From assembly GCA_035462025.1 (NCBI GenBank), contig DATHUR010000049.1:1-59956 (forward strand): a DNA stretch of 59,956 nt, read 5' to 3'. Positions within the stretch are counted from its first letter, which is position 1. Every line of letters starts with the position of its first letter. Made by a program: the position numbers and the translations under genes. The notes under the pieces are model-generated. The model was not told the origin of the DNA, did not search any database, and worked only from the letters and a program-made list of their open reading frames with translations. The DNA is from Egicoccus sp035462025 (GTDB taxonomy: Bacteria > Actinomycetota > Nitriliruptoria > Nitriliruptorales > Nitriliruptoraceae). Positions 42,527 through 49,787 of the stretch are shown here, one piece after another.

Positions 42527-43528
42527 TCAAACCGGCTGGGTCCAGCCGTGCGGGTCGGCGGCCTGGCCGCGCTGGATGGCGAGCAGTGCGTCACGCAGAC
42601 GGGCCGTGTTCGGGCCCATGGCGCCGTCGCCGACCTGGATGCGCCGGCCGCGGTGGACGAGCGCGCCGACGGGGGCCAGGACCGCGGCCGTTCCGGCCAG
42701 GGCGGCCTCGCCGCCGGCGGCCCACTCGACGACCTCGTCGATCGAGATGTCGCGCTCCTCGACCGTGTAGCCGAGGTCGCCGGCCAGCGTCAGTACCGAG
42801 TCGCGGGTGACGCCGTGCAGGAACGACCCGTCGAGGGCCTTGGTGACCACGCGACGGTCGTCGATGAGCAGGAAGTTGGCCGCACCCGTCTCCTGGACGT
42901 CACCGCCGGGCGAGAACAGCACCTGGTCGGCGCCGTGCTCCTCGCGTGCGCGGCGCGTCACGCCCAGTGCCATCGCGTAGTTGGCGCCCGACTTGACCTG
43001 TCCGAACTGCGGCGTCGTGCGCGGCAGCTCGGTCTCGACCGCGAGGGTCAGGCCGGTGTTCCCACCGCGGAAGTAGTCGCCGACCGGGCTGGCGAGCACG
43101 TACAGCAGCGCCTCGGTCGACGGTGCCGCAGCCGCGCCGATGTTGGGGTCGACACCGAGCAGCACCGGGCGCAGGTAGAGCGCGCCGGGCGCCTCGGGCA
43201 CGACATCGAGGTTGGCCGACACGACGTCGTGCAACGCCTGGGCGAGCAGGTCGGCCGGCGGGACCGGCAGCAGCAGACGGGCCGCCGACGTGCGCAGGCG
43301 CTCGGCATGACGATCGGCGCGGAACAGTCGCACCTTGCCGTCGACCCCGCCGTGGGCCTTGAGCCCCTCGAAGCAGGCGCTTCCGTAGTGCAGGGCGTGG
43401 GCGGCGGGATGCAACTCGATCGGTCGCGTCGGTACGACCTCGGCCGCCGCGAAGACGCCATCGGTGGTGCTGGCGACCGCCATGTGCGGTGCCATCACGG
43501 TGCCGAACGCCGGAGCCGAGTTGCTCAT
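42527..43528 (-). CDS. ilvE: Branched-chain amino acid aminotransferase
   Basis: 333 residues and a class IV aminotransferase. ALHYGSACFEGLKAH start, RPVLLGVD, and the PLP-binding Lys in QVKSGANYA, then GGDVQETGAANFLLI and LDGSFLHGVTRDSVL. Interconverts branched-chain 2-oxo acids and Leu, Ile and Val with glutamate. ATG 43528 with GGAGG upstream and a TACGCT box at 43559-43564. First gene of the operon with plsC and trmH. Confidence 0.95.
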   Translation of the reverse strand: MSNSAPAFGTVMAPHMAVASTTDGVFAAAEVVPTRPIELHPAAHALHYGSACFEGLKAHGGVDGKVRLFRADRHAERLRTSAARLLLPVPPADLLAQALHDVVSANLDVVPEAPGALYLRPVLLGVDPNIGAAAAPSTEALLYVLASPVGDYFRGGNTGLTLAVETELPRTTPQFGQVKSGANYAMALGVTRRAREEHGADQVLFSPGGDVQETGAANFLLIDDRRVVTKALDGSFLHGVTRDSVLTLAGDLGYTVEERDISIDEVVEWAAGGEAALAGTAAVLAPVGALVHRGRRIQVGDGAMGPNTARLRDALLAIQRGQAADPHGWTQPV

Positions 43529-43558
43529 CGCCTGCCTCCACCATCCCTCGGGTACGGC

Positions 43559-43564
43559 AGCGTA
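43559..43564 (-). promoter_or_regulatory. Candidate -10 box (TACGCT) of ilvE
   Basis: TACGCT on the minus strand, 30 bases before the ATG. The leader would include the GGAGG ribosome site. Confidence 0.35.
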
Positions 43565-43776
43565 ACCGGCGGCGGGCGCGGGGCGGGTCCGGCCCCGGAT
43601 CGGGGCACACCCCCGTCGGACGGCGGTAGGCGGGCAGTGTCCGTCGGATCAACGCCATGGCCCCAGGGCGGCCCCGGACCACCCTTCGTACATGCGCAGC
43701 ACCTGTCGCCGCGGGCGCCAGGACGTTTACATGCCCACAGACCGCAAGCACCCCAGCGAACGCGATGGAGGACACC

Positions 43777-43836
43777 GTGTACATCGGACTCGGCACCCTG
43801 CTGCTCATCATCATCCTGATCCTGCTCTTCGCCTGA
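43777..43836 (+). CDS. 19-residue single-helix membrane peptide
   Basis: MYIGLGTLLLIIILILLFA, one hydrophobic helix with almost nothing else. GTG 43777 is preceded by GGAGG at six bases; the in-frame ATG 43765 (four more residues) overlaps that site. Similar tiny Gly-Leu-Ile peptides are frequent in actinobacteria but rarely annotated. Function unknown; 37 bases upstream of another membrane protein gene, so the two may be one unit. Confidence 0.55.
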   Translation: MYIGLGTLLLIIILILLFA

Positions 43837-43873
43837 TCCGGGCGCCGGCGCACCAACAGCGACAGGCAAGCGC

Positions 43874-44098
43874 ATGGCACTCGACATCAAGGGCGACACC
43901 GACCGGGTCAAGCAGGAGTTCGACGGCCTGTCGAACGCGACCCAGGTCTTCATCTGGACCCTCGTGGGACTCGGTGTGATCGTCGGACTGCTCCTGGGCG
44001 GCGCGATCGGCTACGGCGTGTCCGTCGAGGAGATCGACGGACGCGACTGCATCGAGCACGACGGCCAGCAGTACTGCGCAGACGACGGCACCGGCTAG
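43874..44098 (+). CDS. Small single-helix membrane protein
   Basis: 74 residues. A cytosolic N-terminal part (GDTDRVKQEFDGLSNATQ), one helix (about 25-48, VFIWTLVGLGVIVGLLLGGAIGYGV), then an acidic external tail with two Cys (DCIEHDGQQYC) that could form a disulfide. I do not recognise the family. Follows the 19-residue peptide gene; a perfect 15-bp hairpin after the stop may terminate this unit. Confidence 0.65.
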   Translation: MALDIKGDTDRVKQEFDGLSNATQVFIWTLVGLGVIVGLLLGGAIGYGVSVEEIDGRDCIEHDGQQYCADDGTG

Positions 44099-44114
44099 CG
44101 GGCACGGCGACACA

Positions 44115-44150
44115 CGACGAACGGGCGGCGATCGAGCCGCCCGTTCGTCG
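44115..44150. terminator. Perfect 15-bp hairpin after the small membrane genes
   Basis: Arms 44115-44129 and 44136-44150 are exact inverted copies with a six-base loop; it starts 16 bases after the stop at 44098. There is no U-run. A TACGTT hexamer (44151-44156) follows at once and may be the -10 box of the next gene, so terminator and promoter abut. Confidence 0.6.
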
Positions 44151-44156
44151 TACGTT
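44151..44156 (+). promoter_or_regulatory. Candidate -10 box (TACGTT) of the enoyl reductase gene
   Basis: TACGTT 27 bases before the ATG at 44184, directly after the hairpin. Confidence 0.3.
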
Positions 44157-44183
44157 CGCGGCCACCACACCCACGAGGCGAGC

Positions 44184-45368
44184 ATGACCGACCGCGACTA
44201 CGACCTGGTGCTGTTCGGCGCCACCGGCTTCACCGGCCGCCTGGTGGCGGCGCACCTGGCCCGCCGCACGAGCGGGACGACCGTGCGCTGGGCAATCGCC
44301 GGACGCTCCCGTGACCGCCTCGAGGCGGTCGCCCGCGACCTCCCGGGTGCGGGCCCGGCCATCGAGGTCGTCGAACTCGCCGACGCGGACGCCCTGCGTG
44401 CGGTGACGGCCCGGACCGCCGTGGTCGCCACCACGATCGGGCCGTACATGCGTCTCGGTGAGCCGATCGTGGCGGCCTGCGTGGACACGGCCACCGAGTA
44501 CGCCGACATCACCGGCGAACCCGGTTTCGTGGCCATGGTCCGCGACCGGTACGGCGAAGCGGCCTACGAGGCCGGCATCCGGCTGGTGACCTGCTGCGGC
44601 TTCGACTCGGTTCCGCACGACCTCGGCGCGCAGTTCACCGCCGAACACCTGCCACAGGACGCCGACCTCAAGGTCCGCGGCTACGTGTGGACTCGGGCCC
44701 GCTTCAGTGGCGGCACGGCCCACAGCGCCCTCGAGGCGGTCGCGTCCCGACGCACCGGCGGCGCCGGCCGCGCGGCTCACGGCGCGCCCGAGGTGCGCCG
44801 CGTGCGGAGCGTCGCTCCGCGTGTCCACCGGGCCGTCGCCGGGCTGACCGGCTACGGCGTCCCGCTGCCGACGGTCGACCCGGCCATCGTGCTGCGTTCG
44901 GCCCGCGCCCTGCCCGGCTACGGCCGCTCGTTCGCCTACGGCCACTACGCCCTGCTCGAACGCCTGCCGACGGCCGTCGCGGGCGTCATCGGGGCCGGAC
45001 TGTTCGCCGCCGCGGCGATCCTGCCGCCCACGCGGGTCCTGATGCGCCACGTGCTGCCCGCCGCCGGCGACGGTCCGTCCGAGGCGGTCCGCGCCCGGAG
45101 CCGTTTCTCGGTCACCTTCGTCGGCGAGGGTGGCGGCCGGCGCGTCGTCACCCGTGTCTCGGGCGGCGATCCCGGCTACGACGAGACCGCCAAGATGCTC
45201 GGCGAAGCGGCGCTGTCGCTGGCCCAGGACGGCCCGGGCGCCTACGCCGGCGCGGTGACGCCGGCCATGGCCCTGGGCGAGTCGTACCGGCGTCGACTCC
45301 AGGACCAGGGCATGCGCTTCGAGGTCCTGGGCACCACGGACGACGTGGGCGATCCCGACCCCGGGTAG
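44184..45368 (+). CDS. Saccharopine dehydrogenase-like / trans-acting enoyl reductase family
   Basis: 394 residues. Rossmann motif LVLFGATGFTGRLVAAHL, GRSRDRLEAVA, the TTIGPYMRLGEPIVAACVDTATEYADITGEP block and CCGFDSVPHDLGAQF are typical of this family, which in mycobacteria includes the trans-acting enoyl reductase of phenolglycolipid synthesis. A membrane-like helix near about 270 is also usual. No polyketide genes are nearby, so the lipid substrate is open. ATG with GAGGCGAG upstream. Confidence 0.9.
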   Translation: MTDRDYDLVLFGATGFTGRLVAAHLARRTSGTTVRWAIAGRSRDRLEAVARDLPGAGPAIEVVELADADALRAVTARTAVVATTIGPYMRLGEPIVAACVDTATEYADITGEPGFVAMVRDRYGEAAYEAGIRLVTCCGFDSVPHDLGAQFTAEHLPQDADLKVRGYVWTRARFSGGTAHSALEAVASRRTGGAGRAAHGAPEVRRVRSVAPRVHRAVAGLTGYGVPLPTVDPAIVLRSARALPGYGRSFAYGHYALLERLPTAVAGVIGAGLFAAAAILPPTRVLMRHVLPAAGDGPSEAVRARSRFSVTFVGEGGGRRVVTRVSGGDPGYDETAKMLGEAALSLAQDGPGAYAGAVTPAMALGESYRRRLQDQGMRFEVLGTTDDVGDPDPG

Positions 45369-45386
45369 CCACGCCGGCCGACATCG

Positions 45387-46232
45387 CTACGCGAAGCGCT
45401 GCTCGAGGAACGGGTCGGCGACGTCGTGGTAGCCACGCTCCTCCCAGTAGCCGTGCACGTCACGGTCGAGCAGGCGCAGTTCGGTGACCCACTTGACGCT
45501 CTTCCACCCGTAGCGCACCGGCACGACCAGCCGCAGCGGGCCGCCGTGCTCTCGGGTCAGCGGGGCGCCGTCGTGTGCCCACGCCAGCAGGCTGTCGTCG
45601 CGACGCACCACCTCGAGGTCGAGGTTGGCGCTGTAGGCGGGATGACCGGACGCGATCACGTGCGAGGCCGCGGCCTTGACGCCGGCCGCGTCGATGACGT
45701 CGCGCACGCGCACGCCCGTCCAGTCGTTGTCGAGCCGCGACCACGACGTGACGCAGTGGAAGTCGCTGCGCTCGGTCACGGTGCCGAGGTCGCGCAGGTC
45801 GTCGAGCGAGAACACGGTCCGCCGCTCGACGAGTCCCGTCACCGTCAACCGCCAGTCCCCGGCCGCCGTGTCGGGCATGCGGCCGACGTGCAGCACGGGG
45901 AAGCCGGCGGTCAGGTGCTGGTTGGGCGGGATGCGGGCCGGGTCGACGTCCTTCGTCGGGGCCCGGCGCACCCCGGGTGACGGTCCCTGGAACGAGGCGA
46001 CCAGCGCCCGGTCGAGGTCGCCGATGCGGCGCGAGACCTGCGCGGCGAGGGCCCGCCGTCGTTCCGGGTCGGCGACGTCGTCGAGCAGGTCACGCGCCTG
46101 TTCGAGCAACTCGCCCGCCTGGCCGATGACGGCCGACTCGTCGCGACGTGCCGGTGCCGCCTTGACGATCTCGTCGGCCCGGTGCACGAGGTCGGCGACG
46201 CGCGCCTCGACGCCGTGGTCCGTGGAGTCCAT
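45387..46232 (-). CDS. Molybdopterin-dependent oxidoreductase (sulfite oxidase fold)
   Basis: 281 residues. A helical N-terminal part (about 1-95) without a Tat or Sec signal, then the molybdopterin-binding domain: GDWRLTVTGLVERRTVFSLDDLRDL, the Mo-ligand Cys in DFHCVTSWSRLDNDW (about 160), and GPLRLVVPVRYGWKSVKW. It resembles the cytosolic relatives of YedY/MsrP; the electron acceptor and substrate are unknown. Its ATG overlaps the deacylase stop (TGATG), so both are co-translated. Confidence 0.9.
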   Translation of the reverse strand: MDSTDHGVEARVADLVHRADEIVKAAPARRDESAVIGQAGELLEQARDLLDDVADPERRRALAAQVSRRIGDLDRALVASFQGPSPGVRRAPTKDVDPARIPPNQHLTAGFPVLHVGRMPDTAAGDWRLTVTGLVERRTVFSLDDLRDLGTVTERSDFHCVTSWSRLDNDWTGVRVRDVIDAAGVKAAASHVIASGHPAYSANLDLEVVRRDDSLLAWAHDGAPLTREHGGPLRLVVPVRYGWKSVKWVTELRLLDRDVHGYWEERGYHDVADPFLEQRFA

Positions 46233-47383
46233 CAGTGGGTGAGGTGGTCGACGACGCCGTCGACGAAGCGGGCGGCCGCGTCGAGTTGGTCCACCTCGAT
46301 CCACTCGTCGGCGATGTGCGCCTGGTCGATCGAGCCGGGCCCGCAGACGACCGTGGACAAGCCGGCGGCCTGGAAGTGGCCGCCATCGGTGCCGAACGCG
46401 ACGGTGCGTGCCGGGCCGCTGTAGCCGGTCAGTTCGCGGCACAGCGTCTCGGCCGGGCCCCCGTCCTCGTCGGCGAGCGCGCGGGCCATCGAGTCCACCA
46501 CGAAGCTGATCTCACCCTCGCCGCTCCCCCGCCGCAGGGTCGGCAGCACCTCGTCCTCGGCGAAGCGCTGGACCTGTTCGAGGATCGCCTCGCCATCGTC
46601 GCCCGGGACCGGGCGGTACTCCCAGGTCAGCTCACAGCGGCGCGGGACGATGTTGATGGCCTGGCCGCCGTTGATCGTGGCGAGGTTGAAGGTGGTGTAG
46701 GGCGGATCGAAGCGCGGGTCGGCGCCCGCCTCGGCGTGCTGCAGCGCGAGGTCGTCGACGAACGCGGCGATGCGCGCCGCCGCGGCGACCGCGTTCGCGG
46801 CCTTCTGCGGCTGGCTCGAGTGGGCGTCCTGACCGTCGACGATCGTGGTGAAGGCCCGCACCCCCTTGTGGGCCGTGACCACCTCCATCGAGGTCGGCTC
46901 GCCGATCACGACCGACTCGGGCCGCGGCAGGGCCTCGACGAGGCGATCGACGAGGCTGGGCGCGCCGACCGTCCCGATCTCCTCGTCGTAGGAGAGCGCG
47001 AGGATGACCGGTCGCTGCAGGCCGGCGTCGAGCATCCTCGGAACGGCGGCCAGCACGACCGCGAGGAAGCCCTTCATGTCCGTCACGCCACGGCCGTACA
47101 GCCGGCCGTCGTCACCGCGGTGCATCGTGAACGGATCGCGGGTCCACGGTTGACCCACCACGGGCACGCAGTCGGTGTGGCCGGACAGGACGACGCCGCC
47201 CTCGACCTCGGGCCCGATCCGCGCGAGCAGGTTGGCGCAGGTGCCGTCGGGGCTCATCACGCGCTCGTGCGGGATGCCGTGGTCGTCGAGCAGTGCCTCG
47301 ACGAAGCCGACCAGTTGCAGGTTGGTGTGCTGCGCGGTCGTGTCCATGCCAACGAGCGTCGCGAGCAGGTCCAGCGTGTCCAG
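46232..47383 (-). CDS. Acetylornithine deacetylase/M20 family hydrolase, probable CTG start
   Basis: 383 residues. Zinc and catalytic motifs: SGHTDCVPV (His), YGRGVTDMKGF (Asp), SYDEEIG (Glu pair), GEPT, and a late HIADEWIEV. Closest to ArgE/SucC-type amidohydrolases that free an amino acid from its N-acyl form. The first usual start, ATG 47347, would cut the conserved N-terminal helix (LDLLATLVGMDTT). Just upstream, in frame, CTG 47383 has GAGGAG at exactly six bases and a TAGCGT box further up; no ATG, GTG or TTG exists there. I therefore extend to CTG. Confidence 0.85.
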   Translation of the reverse strand: MDTLDLLATLVGMDTTAQHTNLQLVGFVEALLDDHGIPHERVMSPDGTCANLLARIGPEVEGGVVLSGHTDCVPVVGQPWTRDPFTMHRGDDGRLYGRGVTDMKGFLAVVLAAVPRMLDAGLQRPVILALSYDEEIGTVGAPSLVDRLVEALPRPESVVIGEPTSMEVVTAHKGVRAFTTIVDGQDAHSSQPQKAANAVAAAARIAAFVDDLALQHAEAGADPRFDPPYTTFNLATINGGQAINIVPRRCELTWEYRPVPGDDGEAILEQVQRFAEDEVLPTLRRGSGEGEISFVVDSMARALADEDGGPAETLCRELTGYSGPARTVAFGTDGGHFQAAGLSTVVCGPGSIDQAHIADEWIEVDQLDAAARFVDGVVDHLTH

Positions 47384-47412
47384 GTCGCTCTCCTCGATGC
47401 GGTTGACCTCAG

Positions 47413-47418
47413 ACGCTA
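47413..47418 (-). promoter_or_regulatory. Candidate -10 box (TAGCGT) of the M20 hydrolase gene
   Basis: TAGCGT on the minus strand, 29 bases before CTG 47383. The predicted RNA would begin near 47406 and carry GAGGAG (47390-47395) as its ribosome site. Confidence 0.45.
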
Positions 47419-47446
47419 CCCCGCGCCTCCAGCCCCGCCATGCCGG

Positions 47447-47467
47447 GCGGTCACGCCATGTGACGCC
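47447..47467. terminator. Possible short terminator hairpin after the Ntn hydrolase gene
   Basis: An 8-bp stem with one bulged base and a five-base loop in minus-strand RNA, 65 bases after the Ntn hydrolase stop. No U-run; weak call. Confidence 0.3.
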
Positions 47468-47531
47468 AGGACGCCACGGTGACCCGAAGCGAGCCTCGAT
47501 GGTGGTCTGGGGTCACACTGACGCGCTCAGG

Positions 47532-48227
47532 TCAGTCGAAGAGCGTGTCGAGGACCTCGCGTTCGCGGTCCTCCCAGCGCTCGACCTCCTGCTTCACCTC
47601 GTTGATCTCCTCGTCGCTGAGGTGGTAGGCACCCTCGGGCGTGATGCGGGCGACGTCGAGCGGTCCGCCGACGCTCGGTGAGGTGAGCGAGAGCGCCTCG
47701 AGCACCCGCACGATGGCCAGCACCCCGTACCGCACCGGCCGCTCGACGACGCGGAAGTGGGCGAGCAACGCGCCGGCCTGCTGGGCCATCGGCGCACCGC
47801 TGCCGATCGCGTGGAAGCCGACGTCCTCGTAGCGGCCGATGAGGCCGGTCGGGTTGATCTCGACGATCCAGGGCGTCTCGCCGCTGTAGCCCGCGGCGAG
47901 CACGTAGGCCGACGGCGTACCACCGTCCTCCATCCCCGGTACGTCCTCGATGAAGTTGTCGTAGTGGTGTCGGAAGATCGGCAGGGCGCAGGCCTGGATC
48001 TCCTTGCCGACGTCCTCGGAGGCGATGATCTGCTCGGACTTGGCCTCGAGGTCCGCTGCCAACTCCCCCAGCACCCCACGGGCGCCGCTCCCACCCCAGG
48101 CGGCGTGGTCCCCGAGCGGATGCAGCTTCTGGGCCGGGAAGGTCATGCCGCGGTCCTTCTCGGTGATCTGCGAGTCCGCACCGATCACGAGTCCGTCCTT
48201 GCAGCGCACGGCGAGTACGACCGTCAC
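47532..48227 (-). CDS. Proteasome beta-like Ntn hydrolase without propeptide
   Basis: 231 residues. The protein begins Met-Thr, so removal of Met exposes Thr1. Counting from it, Asp17 (in IGADSQIT) and Lys33 (in PAQKLHPLG) fall exactly on the proteasome beta catalytic positions; GGSGARGVL, AAGYSG and GSGAPMAQQAGALLA are further proteasome-like strands and turns. The start without propeptide recalls HslV and Anbu/BPH proteins, but it is longer, with a charged C-terminal helix. Likely an oligomeric threonine protease; substrates and ATPase are unknown. GTG 48227 with AAAGG six bases upstream. Confidence 0.85.
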   Translation of the reverse strand: MTVVLAVRCKDGLVIGADSQITEKDRGMTFPAQKLHPLGDHAAWGGSGARGVLGELAADLEAKSEQIIASEDVGKEIQACALPIFRHHYDNFIEDVPGMEDGGTPSAYVLAAGYSGETPWIVEINPTGLIGRYEDVGFHAIGSGAPMAQQAGALLAHFRVVERPVRYGVLAIVRVLEALSLTSPSVGGPLDVARITPEGAYHLSDEEINEVKQEVERWEDREREVLDTLFD

Positions 48228-48260
48228 GTTCGACCTTTCGGGGGTGGACCACGAGACAAG

Positions 48261-48282
48261 CGGCCGCGACGCGTCGCGGCCG
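48261..48282. promoter_or_regulatory. 22-bp perfect palindrome in a divergent gap (candidate operator)
   Basis: Every base of 48261-48271 is complementary to 48272-48282 with no loop. It lies between the Ntn hydrolase and azlC genes, 34 bases from the former's GTG. This suits a dimeric regulator, but GC-rich DNA gives some palindromes by chance. Confidence 0.4.
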
Positions 48283-48311
48283 GCCCGCGATCGGCCGTCG
48301 GTACAGGCCGA

Positions 48312-48317
48312 TATCGT
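48312..48317 (+). promoter_or_regulatory. Candidate -10 box (TATCGT) of azlC
   Basis: TATCGT 28 bases before the ATG at 48346. Confidence 0.3.
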
Positions 48318-48345
48318 GCGCGACCTTTCGAAAGTCTGACCGGCC

Positions 48346-49071
48346 ATGCCCTCCACCGACGTCCCCGCCCCCGCCCGTCGCGCGATCGTCCGCGATGCCA
48401 TAGGCATCGGGGTGGCCACGGGCGCGTTCGGGCTGTCGTACGGCGCCATTGCGGTGGCGTCCGGGCTGAGCGTGCTGCAGACCGTCGCGCTCTCGCTGCT
48501 GATGTTCACCGGCGCGTCCCAGTTCGCGCTTGCCGGGGTCGTGGGCGCCGGCGGCGGCGCGTTCGCGTCGGCCGCCACGGCGGTGCTGTTGGGCACCCGC
48601 AACGCCCTGTACGGGTTGCAGCTCAGCTCGCTCCTGCGCACCATCGGCCCGCGGCGGCTGCTCGCGGCGCAACTGGTCATCGACGAGAGCGCGGCCATGG
48701 CCGTGGCGCAGGACGACCCGCCGCGCGCACGCGTCGGCTTCTGGGCGACCGGCGTGTCGGTGTTCGTGCTGTGGAACCTCGGCTCGCTGATCGGCGCGGT
48801 GGGCGCCGGCCTGCTCGAGGATCCCGACCGCTTCGGCCTCGACGTCGCCGGCCCGGCCGCCTTCGTCGCCCTGCTGGCGCCGAGGTTGCGCGACCGTCCC
48901 GCATGGGCCGTCGCCGCCCTGGCGGCCGTGGCTGCCCTGGTCTCGGTGCCGTTCGTGCCGGCCGGCATGCCCGTGCTGGTCGCCGCCGGTGTCGCGGCCG
49001 TGGCGACGTTCACGCGCCCGCCGGCCACGCCCCCGGCCGCCGCGACGTCGCCCGATCGCGAGGTGGGCTGA
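48346..49071 (+). CDS. azlC: AzlC family branched-chain amino acid exporter, large subunit
   Basis: 241 residues and six or seven membrane helices. The GVATGAFGLSYGAIAVASGLS, MFTGASQFALAGVVGAGG, LGTRNALYGLQLSSLL and DESAAMAV segments are typical AzlC. Works with AzlD to export branched-chain amino acids or related compounds. The stop overlaps the azlD start (TGATG). Confidence 0.93.
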   Translation: MPSTDVPAPARRAIVRDAIGIGVATGAFGLSYGAIAVASGLSVLQTVALSLLMFTGASQFALAGVVGAGGGAFASAATAVLLGTRNALYGLQLSSLLRTIGPRRLLAAQLVIDESAAMAVAQDDPPRARVGFWATGVSVFVLWNLGSLIGAVGAGLLEDPDRFGLDVAGPAAFVALLAPRLRDRPAWAVAALAAVAALVSVPFVPAGMPVLVAAGVAAVATFTRPPATPPAAATSPDREVG

Positions 49072-49379
49072 TGGGCTCCGCAGCGTTGTGGGTCGCGGTG
49101 CTCGCGGGTTCGGCCGGCTGCTACGCCATCAAGCTGGCCGGGCTGTCGGTGCCCGACCGCATCCTCGAGCACCCACGCATGCAGCGCGTGGCCGCGATGC
49201 TGCCGGTTGCGCTGCTCGCCGCGCTCGTCGCCGTCCAGACCCTCGCCGACGGCTCGCGGCTCGTCCTCGACGCGCGGGTGGCGGGGGTGGCCGTGGCCAT
49301 CGTCGCCGTCCGCCTGCGTGCGCCGTTCCTCGTCGTCGTGCTCGCGGCAACGCTGACGACCGCGCTGCTGCGTCTGTAG
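49071..49379 (+). CDS. azlD: AzlD family exporter small subunit
   Basis: 102 residues and three or four helices. YAIKLAGLSVPDRILEHPRMQRVAAMLPVALLAALVAVQ is the AzlD signature. The ATG overlaps the azlC stop by one base. An 18-bp hairpin follows. Confidence 0.92.
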   Translation: MGSAALWVAVLAGSAGCYAIKLAGLSVPDRILEHPRMQRVAAMLPVALLAALVAVQTLADGSRLVLDARVAGVAVAIVAVRLRAPFLVVVLAATLTTALLRL

Positions 49380-49384
49380 CCACA

Positions 49385-49425
49385 CATGACGGCGAGCCGG
49401 GCACGTGGCCCGGCTCGTCGTCATG
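49385..49425. terminator. 18-bp hairpin between convergent azlD and DUF6131 genes
   Basis: Arms 49385-49402 and 49408-49425 pair over 18 positions with one non-Watson-Crick position and a five-base loop. It begins six bases after the azlD stop and is 45 bases from the convergent peptide gene, so it may end transcription from both sides. No U-run. Confidence 0.65.
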
Positions 49426-49470
49426 CATCGGTGTCCGCGGGCGGCGGCTACGCCAGCCCGCCGCGAACGA

Positions 49471-49626
49471 TCACCAGTAGTGCGGTCGACCGCCCACCGC
49501 CCGGCCGATGGATCCGAGGATGAACAGGATCACGCCGATCACCAGCAGGATGATGCCGAGCGTGGTCAGAAGCGGGATCTCGATGAACATGCCCAGGATG
49601 AGCAGGATGATGCCGAGCGTGATCAC
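49471..49626 (-). CDS. DUF6131-like 51-residue membrane peptide
   Basis: 51 residues. Two hydrophobic helices that look like copies of each other (TLGIILLILGMFIEIPLL and TLGIILLVIGVILFILG), then SIGRAVGGRPHYW. This is the pattern of small actinobacterial DUF6131 proteins. The GTG at 49626 has GGAGGT six bases upstream. The DNA repeats the same 20 or so bases at the start of each helix, pointing to an internal duplication. Function unknown, possibly stress-related. Confidence 0.82.
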   Translation of the reverse strand: MITLGIILLILGMFIEIPLLTTLGIILLVIGVILFILGSIGRAVGGRPHYW

Positions 49627-49750
49627 GGGCTACCTCCGGTTGTCGTGAATCGCGGACAATCCTCGTGGCTGGAGTTCCCGGCTGCGTACCGCCTTCCGGG
49701 ACGTGCGAGTGGTCGTTCGGCCCCGGACGAAGGACGTCAGCACCCGACGA

Positions 49751-49787
49751 CAGCAAGCCGAGCTCACGACCTACAGCAAGCCGAGCT
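49751..49787. repeat. 14-bp direct repeat at the end of the FHA-LuxR gene
   Basis: Positions 49751-49764 and 49774-49787 are identical with a 23-base period. The second copy codes for the last residues of the FHA-LuxR protein; the first lies just beyond its stop codon, as if the gene end had been duplicated. Confidence 0.7.

Noticed and set aside
42507..42530. TTG start for the PlsC-like gene overlapping the ilvE stop
   Set aside because: No ribosome site at TTG 42530, whereas GTG 42509 has AAGGG at a good distance.
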